A stretch of DNA of 64,000 bases from Nymphaea colorata (taxonomy: Eukaryota; Streptophyta; Magnoliopsida; Nymphaeales; Nymphaeaceae): positions 30,512,206 through 30,576,205 of the forward strand of contig NC_045139.1 of NCBI RefSeq assembly GCF_008831285.2, read 5' to 3'. Below the pieces are notes generated by a model. That model saw only the letters and a list, made by a program, of their open reading frames with translations. It ran no database searches and was not told where the DNA came from. Shown here one piece after another: positions 13,301 to 25,700 of this stretch. How positions within the stretch are numbered: position 1 is the stretch's first letter; every line of letters starts with the position of its first letter. Both the position numbers and the translations under genes were made by a program.

Positions 13301-16300
13301 ATACTTGATATATTAGAAGCAGTAGCCTCGTCCTACAAAATCAACAAAAGCTCAACTAAAAATGCATGGTCGCTGTTTGAAAATTTGAGTTGAACAAAGA
13401 TCTCATGTTAGCACATACAGTTGTTCCAGACTCTGGTCTTGGTTTATTCCACCTTGCGTTATATCTGTTCAACGTGTGGGTGCGTCCTTCAGCGTCATGC
13501 ACCACCACTGTGTGTATTTCTGCAAGCCAAAGAAGCAACCTTAGCGAAAAAATTGAAGCTACTGATTTATAAATGCATGAAGAAAGTCCAGTGGCTTACT
13601 TGAATTCCAATACCCGTGCTCCTTGAGCAAATAAGGGAATGTTTCTTTCACAAAATCCACATCCCCCGTGCTTTTGTATATCTCCATCACCATTGAGCTT
13701 AGAAGTGGAGGCTGGCTGCAGAGATTCCCTTGAATGTCACATCACATCCAAACTTCGGAAAACGGTACATAATTGCAAAGGAGTGAAGATTTCTGTTCGA
13801 GTGAGTTCATCCGCATCCGGATCAGATTATCTTGGGCATGATGCGTTTTTATAAACTGCTGCAGCGTCTTTAATTTGATTTAGCCAAGCCCATTTGGAAT
13901 AAGAAGTTCTCTCATACAGGATGCCGACCGCGGAACGGGCGTTCCGGGGCACGCCCTGCACGGCCCGTTGAATGGAAATGGAAACTCTATGTTTTGTGAA
14001 GCGCCCGCTCCTAGGGCGGTGTTTGTTTTTGTGTTTCCGATCATTTTTGACATAGTTGACAAACTTGCCACTCAAACTCAGATCAGGATCACATTCACTC
14101 GGTCAGAGTGTTACTCCTTTAACTTGGTGAGTTGACTTGTCAACTCGATCGATTTTTAAAATAATGATAATGTAAATTACTGTGAATCGGGCGAGTCAGG
14201 GCCAAGTCAAGACGAGTCAGGGTCAAGCTAGGGCCGAGTCAAGTTGAATCAGGAGCGAGCCAGGCCAACTTTGACTCGTGACCAGTATTTTAGCGATCCG
14301 AGCTGACTCAAGCGATTCCTAAGCCAAACCGGCGAGTTTGCACTATGATTTTTGACATCTTCAATACGTGTTATCGAGCATCTTATCACTCTAGTCGAGC
14401 TTCTGTTTTATGAACTACCAAGGTCAGGGCAAAAATAGTCAGACCATCATAAAACAAAATTTGTTCTCTGTCCCTCACAGGAAACAAACATTATCAGGTC
14501 GATATTGGTGGCTGTCCAATTGATAGTTCTCTTTGAAGCTCCTTCTTCTCACAGAGTACAAAGAGTTTCTTACACTAAGAGATGTTCCTAATCTTCGTTT
14601 GCAAAATTGGAAGTCTTATCAGACGGTAGGTTCAGGGGCAAAATTCATACTAATCATTGACAGCAAAAAGCAGGGAAGTGAATTTTGAATAATACGAGAC
14701 TTGGGAAGGTGATGAAATTCAGAAAAGCAGTGTGGAATGAAAGCAAATTGGTAGCAGGATTCATGCTAACTGTTTACTGAGAGCCAAAACAGCAGTAGTG
14801 GGAAGATAGATACAAGAAAGGGAGGGACAGAATATTATACCTCCTGTTGGTATAGTAGCTTCTGGCACCATTCAGAACGAAGCCATATTTCTCTATCATT
14901 GAAACAAGATTGCGTACGATTGACTTCGCCGTCTGATGCATCTTGCTTGCCAGAAGTCCCCTGCATGTTGAATGTGTCAATCCCATAGATCCACAATCAA
15001 GTCGAATTTTTTTGTTTTTATTACAGTAGGAAACTGCAGTTTGGTCAACAAATTTTACTGCTTGCCTGACAACAGGCCGCCCATTGGCACCAGCGGAATT
15101 TGAACACCAGGCGACATAAAACAATTTTAAAACAGTTAAAAAAACAAATCTTTGCATAATTTATTACTGTAATTTTTTGACTGAATACTTTACATTTTCT
15201 TTTAATTTATTCGGATTAATTTTCCGCAATTGACGATATAAAACTTTGAAAATCTCCACTAAGACGACTATGCAAAGGCAAACAAGGACCAGCCAATTCA
15301 GGAGGTGGGCCCAACCTGATGCATTAGAAGACGAACCGAGATCCAAATTTCACTGCGTGCAATTGAAAAGCGAAAGCAAAGATAAATCTCTTGACATGTG
15401 AAAAGAATAAATATCTCTAAGTTTGGAGCTAACGCAGATCAAGGTGAGAGGGAGACGCTTGTCACTTATGAGAAACTTGTAGTCTTGGTTTGTAGACCTA
15501 AGTGGATCCGATCCAATAAACGCTAAGATTTTTGCATGATCAACCCGACTCGTGAACCGTGAGGGCCCAACAATCCGATGTCACTATTTGATACCTACCA
15601 AACCCGACAATAATCAAATCAGGGTGGACTTGACTCCTAGGAAAGAACACCATTTTTTCTGCCTTCGCTTTATTAGGTGGTAAATATTATATTATAAAGG
15701 GCGACCATCAACTGCATATGGACGGAAGCAAAACTGTGTTTTTTTCAGACAAAAAAAGTAACCACTAAATAGAACATATTACGAATTCATGAATTGCCAA
15801 AAAACTAAAAAATATATTTCACAAAATTCAATTACCAAAAATTAGCCAGATTACCAGGATTAGACATTTTGAAAATTGAAATTAATATTATTTGGTAAGC
15901 CAAAATTTATAAAGCCTTGCTCAGCTCGTATCATCCGGATAGAGGTTACCGATTTTTATGCGTGGCTGCTAAGCAGAAGGGGAAAATAATAAAAATAGAA
16001 GGGAGGAGGCCCACTATCTAAGGGTTAGGAGCTAACGGAGCCGTCGATCAGCCATTTCAACGGCCCTTGATTCGACTTCATCGTCAGTGCGGAACCCATG
16101 AGCCAAGTCAATGCGCGACTCACCTGATCACCCAGTAGGAATCCCAATAGTAGACCTCCCGGAACCGCGACCCGGGCACCACCACCGGTTCGCGGAGGGG
16201 AAGCAGCGTGTGCCGCTCCGGCTCGTCGGCGACCCGCTCCGACACCTTCCTGCTGAGCAGCCTCCACAGCGAATGCACCTCCAGCGCCCATTTCCTCGCC

Positions 16301-16704
16301 GCCGGGTCCTCCACTCGGGGAAGGAACCCCTCCGGTTCCGCCTTGAAATCCGGCGGCACGTGGCTCACCAGGTCGCTCCCGGCGCCGTCGAAGTACGCCG
16401 CGACGAACCGCCTGAGTTCCTCCGCCGGGACGGACCCGTTCGAGAGCTTTCGGAGACTCTGGAACGCCGATCGCGTCGACTGGAGGTCGGATTTAAGCGG
16501 CAGGTCGACGTAGAGCTTTGGATCGAAATTCGATCGCCCGAAGGAGACGAGCGCGGCGGCCTGGAGCTCCTGAAGGAAGGAGATCAAAGCGGTGGAGTTG
16601 GAAGAGGAAGAAAAAGCAGGAGAGGAAGAAGAACGAAGAGACATGGCGACGATAGAGAGGAAGAAGAGAAAGGGGAAGACGACGGTTAATCGCCGTCCGG
16701 TCAT
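10328..16704 (-). CDS. TRE1: Trehalase (alpha,alpha-trehalose glucohydrolase, GH37)
   Basis: Hydrolyses trehalose to two glucose molecules. Eleven exons on the minus strand: 16704-16124, 14960-14841, 13715-13600, 13519-13419, 13332-13223, 12773-12701, 12628-12461, 12350-12263, 11752-11656, 11565-11352 and 10417-10328. Phases join throughout to 585 residues, normal for plant trehalase. A hydrophobic stretch near residues 7-22 suggests the amino-terminal membrane anchor of plant TRE1. Signature 1 is at residues 177-191 (PGSRFREVYYWDSYW, with Ser where PGGRF is usual). Signature 2 is QWDAPNGWP at 484-492. The GH37 catalytic pair is expected at Asp336 (ESGWDFSTRW) and Glu537 (HEKYN); both are present. 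Exon 1 is markedly GC-rich compared with the rest. Intron 1 is about 1.2 kb. No stop codon or frameshift is seen, so it is probably functional. Confidence 0.96.
14085..14350. repeat. GAGTC-rich repeat in trehalase intron 2
   Basis: A cluster of repeated GAGTCAGGGC / GAGTCAAG / GACGAGTCAG words in the intron between trehalase exons 2 and 3. Its composition resembles the fold-back GAGTCGAG elements elsewhere in the window (18894, 19901, 49828), but clear terminal repeats are not visible. Probably a degraded member of the same broad class. Confidence 0.5.
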
Positions 16705-18893
16705 GGTGCTAAATTGCTAATTCCTGGCGTATAGCGACACAGAGTGAGAGACAGAGAGAGCGGACGGAAGGTGATGCCATTACCATTAAATCTCTTTTCG
16801 AGGTTTTTTCATTATGCCCCCTAAATTTCCCTAATATACAGATAAAGCCTCTACTTTCTTCTTAACATGCAGAAGGCTCGTTCAAGTTTCAGCTGCCATA
16901 CTGAAAAATTTTGAGTTGCTTTGGTTGCTTCGATAACAGTGAAAATTTCTGATTCTGAACTTTTTAAAATGTTTTATTTCAGGTGAAAATTCTGAAAGAA
17001 AAATCGATTTCCAAAATGCACCTTTGAAGATAAATTCATCCTTTGTAACAAATCAATTTAAGCTTGGTGATAATTTGGAATAGTTGTGAAGTAAGCTTAA
17101 TATGTCAAATGGCCTAAAAAAGATACGGGCCATAATGAGAGATATACCAAAATAAAGAAAGTTATAAAAATTAACCTTACAAATAATGATTTTTTCTATT
17201 TTTTTTCTTCTCCAATTAAGTTGTTAACAAAAGAACTTGTGGCACCTTTAACATAACTTAAACAGCCAGCCTTGCATTAGGCTGGAATCTAGAAAGCTTA
17301 GAACATTAAATTTTTTTATTAAAGAAATACATATATTTATTCGGGGTATAGGGTAACTGGTCGGACTGACGAAGCTGTGAAAGGTTGATTGTTGAGTCGA
17401 TTGAGTTGCAGGTACACTTGTGTGTTACATAACAAGTTAGGAGTATTTTCTTTGAAAATTTTTATAAAGTAAATTCTATTTAGAGTTTTTAATCTTTTTT
17501 TCACAATTTTTTTAAAATATTTTTAAAAAGCTTTTTTATTTTAGTGAAGGTATGCTATTGTTCTTTACTATATACGGTGGATTGCTTACTGTCCAATCAA
17601 GTCTTAGAATAACCACAAACCAATCCTTTAACGTATCTTCCACTCTCCTCTTACCTCTATTAAATATATATATATATATAAATGAAAATGAATCCTTAAA
17701 TTATTCTTATTTTTGGATTTATATACTTGCACGGTAAGCCATTCTTGAGTGTATTCCGGGTCACATGATCCGACACAATGACACAGATATTATTATGTTT
17801 TTATTAGAAAAGTAAAAAATATGATTTACTTTCCTGAAAATTTGTTCCAATGTTAAACAATTTCTATCACCAAATAAAATTTTTAAATACTTAAATGTTA
17901 AAAGAACTCCATTGAATTGGGGTTGCGTTTTTAATTGCTCAGGTTTAAGGATACTTCGGAACTTGGGTAAGCATACGTATACTTATCAATTAGATTGTCT
18001 CGCTTGCCACCATTTGCAGTCGTCCGAAAGAAACGCAAGTCCGATACAAATTGTATCGAATCACGAGCGAAGCTGTTCGATGGGACAAAGTTTTTCCTGG
18101 AAAATCAGAATTTATCCTCCAACCGGGTCAAGTCCACGTGAACATATTACGAGTTCTTGGATCCTGAATTCCAAATTTTGCTTTCATTTTTCTCTGTGCC
18201 CTCTCATGTGAACCAACTGAATTTCTCTCTTCCGTATTCACAGTGTCAACAAATTTCAATAGTGAAATTAGTTTAAAACGTATGTTTCTTAAGCGATGCC
18301 TTCGAGTTCAAGGCACATTGATTACCGTTGCCTGAACGTTTTCGCCTTGGTTGGAGCTCCCTGTCACACATTCTTTTTCCTCGACCACTTGGTCTTTTTT
18401 TTTTTAAGAGTGACGTAAAGACCATGACGTCAGAGATGAGTGTCGCAGTCCCTTTACGCTTGGTTTAGTTTTTTAACTTTAGAATTGATTGTTTTTTATT
18501 GGTTAGATATTGAAAGATTAAAAAGTAATTTTTAACTGATATCCAAGTTCTGGTTATTGAAGTGGTTTAAAAATAAAATAAAATGACAGGACGGTTTCTA
18601 ATTCTAAAATTTTAGAATTTATTTTTTTTCTCAAACTCTTGTTGGCTAAATCTTGGAAAAAAATTGAAGCGTTAAAAGTCATTGGCAAAAAGCATCGTTG
18701 ACTGATATCTAACCTTTAACTTACCTCTCTCTCTCTCTATTAAATGCTAACAACGAAAGTTCAACAAAAACTTTGTTGATTGTCATTTTTTCAAGAAAGG
18801 TGTGTACGCAGAAATTTTTTTCGTATGTCATTCATATGATTAACAAATTTTTATTGACCATGAACGGCGATTCTAATCTTGTGGGGCTATCTA

Positions 18894-19268
18894 GGGGTGA
18901 ACACGAGTTGACTCGTTAAAGATCAAATGAGTTCGAGCCGAGTCATTTGTTTAACGAGTCGACTCTTTCAAATAATCGAGTTGAGTTTAAACTCAACATG
19001 TAATTGTCGAGTCCGGCTTGAACCTTGATCGAGTTTGTCGAGTCTTAATCGAGTTGAGTTTGAGCTCCACACGTAACGATAAATATCAGTTTTATTCAAA
19101 CGAGTTTGTCGAGCCTTAATCGAGTCGTGCTCAAGCTCAACACATAACTGCCGAGTCGAGCTCGAGCTCGAGCTGCTTCCGTCTAGCTATTCTTGAGCTG
19201 GAGGCTTCATTAGCCGAGCCAATCTCGACCTAACTGAACTTGAGCTCGACTCGGCTCGTGTTCACCCC
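18894..19268. mobile_element. Fold-back/MITE-like element, GGGGTGAACACGAG termini
   Basis: The left end reads GGGGTGAACACGAGTTGACT. The right end, on the opposite strand, reads GGGGTGAACACGAGCCGAGT, so the first 14 bases are a perfect terminal inverted repeat. The interior is made of short GAGTCGAG / CGAGCTCGAG words able to pair with each other. About 375 bp, non-coding. Confidence 0.7.
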
Positions 19269-19900
19269 ATAAGAGATTGGTAGGTGAAATAAATAAAAAA
19301 AAATTGTATCACCAATGGCCAAAGTTTGATGGCGTGGAAATCTTTTTCCAGGTGGCCTTATTAATCTTGAAAAAAGTTTCTTTATGATTCAAGTCAAGTC
19401 TGAGTGAAAATCCGAGAAGATCATGTTGTAGTGAAAGGAAAAGTCATCCAAGATAACATCTTCAGTGTTTGAAATTGCGTTGTGCGGTGCAGACATTTTC
19501 TTTCTGATGAAATACAACATGTATGAGCAATCAAACACGCTCTAAAAAGTTATATGGAGCATGGGCACTATAACTCATGCAAGCCAGCAAGAGGAAGGGT
19601 TGCATGTGGATCGGATTGGTTTAGAGATTTTGTCATTTCTATGTATTGGATCGGATTTCGATCCAATTTCTAATGCATTTTGCTGTCTTAGATCCGACCC
19701 ATTTACCATCCTGATGAAAAGTGGCAAGGATGGAATTTTTAATTGGCCAATAAAAAATTAAAAAAAAAGAAAAAGAAAAAGAAAAAGAAAGCACTTTAAG
19801 AAAAGTAAAGTTTTCATTTAGGGCCACATTCAGCTAAGTTCTAAAAAATTGGCCCTACTTAATTTCAAGCTTTTACCATTACCCATTTACTTAAAATTAA

Positions 19901-20300
19901 GGCTGCATAATGAGTCGAGCCTACTCATAAAAACTCGAGTTGAGTTCAACTCGTTTATAAACGAGCCCAACTCTGGTTTAATTTATAGTCTAGTTGAGTT
20001 CTAGTTGTAAGAACTCTGCTCTCCATGAATATGTCATGGATGAGAGATAAGTTGTTGCTAAGGATATTTGGATGTAGAATATATGTATTCTTCTTTGAAT
20101 TTTCTGTTAAATGGTCATTAATAGTCGGATTAGTTCAAAGAAACTAGTTAAACGAGTTAAAAGAAACAAAACATGTTAAGTTAATAGAAACAAATTAAGC
20201 TGAGTCGAGCTCCATGCAGTGTCATATTGTGGAGCTCGAACCTGTTCTATGGAGCTTACTCGAGTTAGAGCTGAGCTCAAGCTAAAGTTTGTGCAGCCCT
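19901..20300. mobile_element. Fold-back/MITE-like element, GGCTGCA termini
   Basis: The left end is GGCTGCATAATGAGTCGAGC. The right end, on the other strand, is GGGCTGCACAAACTTTAGCT. The interior is rich in GAGTTGAGTTCAACTCG-like palindromic words. It appears related to the copy at 49828-50190, which has the same GGCTGCACA terminus. Boundaries are approximate. Confidence 0.55.
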
Positions 20301-20312
20301 CTTGGAAATAAG

Positions 20313-20651
20313 TGTTGGACTGAATGCAGCGGAATGACGTCTGGCGTCTGCGATCAGCTCTCCTCTTACCACCAGCAGCGCGTCAACCAGTAGCCTCTCA
20401 ACCTGAAGAGGCAGCACTTGGGAACAATAGAGAAGAAGAAGAAGAGATAAACAGAAGCAGAGGTGATCTGTTCACGGGTTTGCTTTTATGAGGCGCCGTT
20501 TAGGAAAATCCATCGATTAACCCTAGATCAAAGAATATCTGGGCATATATAGTGCCGCCTCATAGGTTTTTTCGTAGCCCAATGAACGGTTATGAAATTA
20601 AAGCTGTAACTTCAAGTGGGCCCCTTATAATTAGGAGATGAATATGTAACA
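20313..20651 (-). mobile_element. Probable solo LTR (copia-like), minus orientation
   Basis: On the minus strand the segment begins TGTTACATATTCATC and ends CATTCAGTCCAACA, giving TG..CA termini. It includes a TATA-type CACTATATATGCCC. Flanks are ATAAG and ATAAA, a one-mismatch candidate 5-bp target duplication. The end sequence (CCGCTGCAT..TCCAACA) resembles the end of the LTR at 57165-57546 (CCGCTGCAA..TCCAACA). No internal region adjoins it, so a recombination-derived solo LTR is likely. Confidence 0.5.
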
Positions 20652-21329
20652 ATAAAGTTCGGTTAGCAAATGTTAGGCTCTTTTCTAGGAGCGGAATTGT
20701 TTTTTTAAGTCAAAAGAGGAACGTGAAAAGCATGACATTTTACATCTTCGAATATTTGCATCTTTTAAGACGACTTCCATTAGTCCACATTTCTTAGTTG
20801 AATTAACTTAGAAACATGAAAATTATTATTCTATAGTTAGGGCAACGTTTTCAAAAGCGCCTCGTCCTCTCCACAAAGTTTCACATGTATAACATATCTT
20901 ACTTTGGAGGACGAAATAAATTAATGGCAGAGACTTGGATGGCACCAATTTTCACTTGCATTTAGTTGTCCATCATGTTGTCCAAATTTAAATGCGATTG
21001 ATTGATGTGGATGTTTCCACCCTTCGACAGAAAAGTTATTCAATAATAATTTCTTTATCAATAGCCTTTAGTGTGTAAAAAAAGATGGTTGAAGAAAAAA
21101 AGTTGAACATGCAAGAGTCCACTTTTTACTGTAGTAAAAAAAGGTTTTCTCCTCTTTCTTTTCCCTCTTCCCCTAGTTTTCTTGGGGAATCTTATATGGG
21201 GCTAAGTCCTTGAGCTTAGAGACTTAATATTTTATCAAATGAGGTAAAACTCAATAAAACTCAATACTGTTTTCGCCCCCGAGGTCGTAAGATTTGATAT
21301 GGAGAGGAGCTGCTTACACCGTTATGGAT

Positions 21330-21720
21330 GTCAACGATCGATTTTGGGTTGGATATATCCTTAATCATATCTGTGTTTTTTATATTTAGATTTCAATTCA
21401 GATTCGAATTCGAATAAAAAAAGTCATATCTGAATCCGAAATCCAATCCACATCTAATTTTTATATTTATATCTAAATCCAATCGAAATTTTGAATCAGA
21501 TTTTACCAATTTTCAATATTTAATAGTATTAGATACAAGATATTTGTTTAAAAATGAATCCGATCCAATATTTATGTATATCAGAAACTAAATCCAATCA
21601 AATGTCATTTATTAAATTAGAATCCAATCCGATTTCTTAATTGAATGCTAATTTTTTTTTATATCTGATTTTTTTTAATTAATTTGATCGAATATTCGAT
21701 TCAAGCCCCCAAATTATCGA
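21330..21720. repeat. Degenerate ATCCGA/GGATTT-rich repeat
   Basis: Imperfect repetition of words such as AATCCAATC, ATCTGAATCCG and GATTCGAATTCGAAT. It is non-coding, AT-rich and probably a decayed transposon-related repeat. Terminal repeats are not convincing. Confidence 0.4.
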
Positions 21721-22783
21721 AAATATCCAAATAACTTTTCACAGCATTATTAAACTTCCCAATGAAAAAAGTTTTCAAAAACTGAAAGCTGTACCGGGTT
21801 TGCTTACCTCATACTCTTGAAATCATGGATTTGATGTGGCATGTTTTGCTGACGTGATGTGGCAATAGATTTATTGTACAGGTTTATCAAACTAATGATA
21901 CTTGAAGTTTTTATTTCACCTTTTTATATTGAAAAAAGGTAAGATTTAAGATTGAAAAGGAAAATCTGATCTAAAATCTAAGGTTTTCAAATCTTGAAAA
22001 TTTGAGACGCACGGGTTACAATAAGTTCAAATCGATATGGAAAAACGCAATGTATTAGAAGTCAAATCAAAATCGGATTGGCCACAGTAGAAATTGAGGA
22101 AATCTCAAAATCAGACACGAACCACTCGCAAATCTAGCGTAATACAAAAGGAATCAGATTACCAGTTGGTTTTGGAGTCCAAGATAGTGTTTCTCCATGA
22201 CACAAAGACCAAAAGGATAAGAAAGCAAACGATATCCTTGGGAATCGACGAACGTGACGAACCTTGCCTCTTTTCTTCTTCCAATGCAACTTGGTGGCCG
22301 TCACTACTCCACCATCAAAAGCGCACAAACAGGGAATTCCAGCGAGTAAAAAAATGCGAGTAAAAAAATGACTGTCAAAAATGGAAAGAGAAGAAAGAAA
22401 AGTGCGGAATAATGGAAGCTGAAGAATAATGGTGCCATCCTGGACAAGCACGAGGACAGTTTCAGCAAGTCTTGCTTCATAACGCGTCCCTTAAAATCAC
22501 GAATCCTCTCCCCATCTCCCTCTTCCAAATCTGAGGAGTCCCCAGAACCTCATTCAGCTTTCTTCATCTTTTCTGCTAGACATCAAGTCTTCACATTTCT
22601 AGATCTCCGAGTCTGAACAGTCTACCACTACCGTCATCTCCCTCATTGTCGTCATAACCCCACCACTGCACTACCACCATACTTTAGATTATTGCTCTCT
22701 CTCTCTTTCACTCGTACCTCTGTGAAAGAAAAGGTGATTTGACTCCATCGTCCGTCTGATTCTGTTAATTTCTGATCATTTTA

Positions 22784-25700
22784 ATGGGTGCCCAAGACGG
22801 TGGTTGCATTCTTGTAACGGGTGGGGCTGGTTTCATCGGCACGCACACGGTGCTGCAGCTGTTGAAGGAAGGATTCAAGGTCGTCATCATAGACAATCTT
22901 GACAATTCAGTGGAGGAGGGCGTCGAGAGGGTGAAGGATCTTGCCGGCCCCGAGCTTGCTGGGAACCTGACCTTTATTCTGGTACATTGCCCAGACTTAA
23001 TTTATGTTGTTTGCCTTTTTGGGTCTGTCCTCTCGTTTTTCTAGGTGTTGAGTTTGTGGCTTTTCTGCTCCTGCATTTGCTCTTGTTTGTCGGTGTGTTT
23101 ATCTTGAATTGCGCTTGGGTGCACCCAATTGTGGCTAGATCTGATAAATTGAGGTATCCTGTTCTGATCCACAAGGAAAAATTTCAAACTTTATCCCATT
23201 CTTCTGGATAAGTATGTCCATTCCGCTGAAGTCCATCTGTAGATGTGAGCTTGTGTCATCTATTTGTCTTCACGGATGTATGAATTTGAGAAATTGCTTT
23301 CAGAAGGAGGTTGCATCAATAACTGTCGAGAAAGCTTATGGTTAGAAGTTGACATGGGTCTCCATTATTGTTATTTCAGGGAGATCTGCGGAATAAGGAG
23401 GATTTAGAGAACGTATTTAATGGAAGAAGGTCAGTTACTTGATTAAATGTGTTATCTTGCATTTCTACTTGGTTCGCTACAATGATTTTTTTAGAGGTTC
23501 TGTATCCTGTAACTTCTGTCGTTTTTTGAATTTATGCTGGGTTATGCGCTGAAAATTTATCATTTTATTGTGCTCTTCTTTTCTCCTTGATCTGTCTGAT
23601 GTTCATTTAAATCAGATGTGCCTAAAAATAGCGCGTGCTGTTAAGCCAATTTTTCTTTTTATTTATGTTCAATTGACTAAAGTGCGCCATCTGAAACTCT
23701 GTGATTGTTGATAAAGAAAAATAAATGTAATCATCGTGCTTTTTTTCATCTAATAGTTCTATTTGGATTTCCACCGACAGATTTGATGCAGTGATCCATT
23801 TTGCTGGCTTGAAGGCTGTGGCGGAGAGCGTTGCAAAGCCTTTTCTTTACTACCACAACAACATTGTCGGCACCTTGAACTTGTTTGAGTTCATGGAAAA
23901 ATATGGCTGTAAAAAGGTTATGTTTGTCTACTTGATTGCTTATTTGTGGTTATAGAGAAAGATTTTATGTCCTTTTCGGTAGATTCCAAGGGCATAACAT
24001 AACAGAAATGTCAATCTTTTATATATTTGTGAATGTGCTCAAGTAATCAACACCAGATTGTCTTCAAGATTTATTCTCAGGGTTTTCTCCATGGCTGCAT
24101 TCTTGAAACCTTGGTTGGTTGGTGTAGGCATTTTTATTTTCTGATGCAGAAACGTCCATGTCAGTTAGTCCTGTTCCATAGCTAAAAATTCTATACTGCT
24201 ATACAGAAGGATCCCACTGGGCATATTTGAGGGAGTGAGTGTCAAGCCTTTGGTTGATTGATCCCATGTAGTGCGAATATGTACTTCAAAGGGGAACTAC
24301 TTCATAACATGTGAATGTCAAAAAATTTAGCTTTTCTCTTCTATGCAAAGCATTCAAAATTTTGTTTTGTATTCTGTTTGAGGCATTTATAGATTAGGCT
24401 GCACATGTGCATGTGTGCATGTGCAACACAGACACATACTCATGCGATTCTTTGGTAGTGGTTGTATTCTTTTCGTTCTCTGATCTTGCCAAATTGCTTA
24501 TGTCGTGATAAATTGACCATTTCAGTTGCACCAGCATACATTTTTTTAGAAAGAACTATGACACTCCCTTCATTTCTAAATCTTGATAAGCATGTGTCCA
24601 TGTGCCTGTGTGACAATTCATCACATGTGGTGGAAGCACACAACTATTTTAGATCCTTTATGTTTTATATTTACTGCCACAGTTGTTCTCTTCTTTATTA
24701 CTTATGATATGCCTAAAAGGTTATATCAATGGGCTTCATAACGACCACAAGGGCTTGGACTTCAAGATGCTCATGGAGTGAAGAAAGTGCCTCGATATTT
24801 GCTTCGAGTTTCTGCTTTGTTCATGTTTTTATTGTTTCCAAAATCCAAATGCTTTCCCTTTTTCAAGGAGATAGTATGTTATTTTTCTTTTCATAAAGGG
24901 GGAAATCATTTGTGATAGATCCGAGTTAGGATATTAACCAGTCCTAATGTGTCATGCATCCATTATCATTCTATTTGATGAAGCAGAGAGATTGATAGAA
25001 GTGTCCGTGTCTAAATACATAGGATGAATATTTTGGCAATCATTTTTCTCCATCTTTTATGTTAGTGCTTTATCTATTTCCCATATGTTTACCCTGTTTA
25101 ATCTATGTGAATGCTAATATTTTTATTTTGTTTTGTTTAGATGGTATTCTCTTCTTCTTCTACAGTTTATGGCCAACCAGAAAAAATTCCTTGTGTTGAA
25201 GATTTTCATTTGACAGCACTGAATCCATATGGACGTACTAAGGTACATACATGTGTGTGTGTGTATGTATGCATGTGCTTTATCCAGCTGTTGTGTTGTC
25301 AAGAAAGTATTGATGATTGCTTTCTTAGTCTGACGTTGGTCATGCTTACAGAATCCAATGTTTTCTGATTTGCAACTCAGCTTTTCGTTGAAGATATTGC
25401 CCGAGACATTCAGAAGGCTGATCCAGAATGGAAAATGATCTTCCTACGGTATTTCAACCCAGTTGGAGCACACGAAAGTGGTCGCATTGGTGAAGATCCC
25501 AAGGGCATACCTAACAATCTTATGCCTTATATCCAGCAAGTGGCAGTTGGGAGATTGCCTGAGCTGAATGTATATGGTGTTGATTATCCTACACAAGATG
25601 GAAGTGCGGTATACTTTTAAGCCTTTTCTTTTTTGTCTCAATGCAACAGTTTTTCATGTATATGGCTATCTTCTAAACGTTCCACATGTGGGCAACTTTT

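Larger units (their letters stand above)
16705..22783. other. Repeat-rich intergenic region between TRE1 and UGE
   Basis: About 6 kb separates the divergently transcribed trehalase and epimerase genes. No coding region is supported. It contains two fold-back GAGTCGAG-type elements (18894-19268, 19901-20300), a probable solo LTR (20313-20651) and a TCGGATTC/AAATCCGA-rich degenerate repeat around 21330-21720. The last few hundred bases are a CT-rich leader-like region before the epimerase start codon. Confidence 0.6.

Noticed and set aside
16111-16689. Plus-strand 192-codon frame at the trehalase exon 1
   Set aside because: It is the complement of a clear trehalase exon. The high GC content keeps the antisense frame open.
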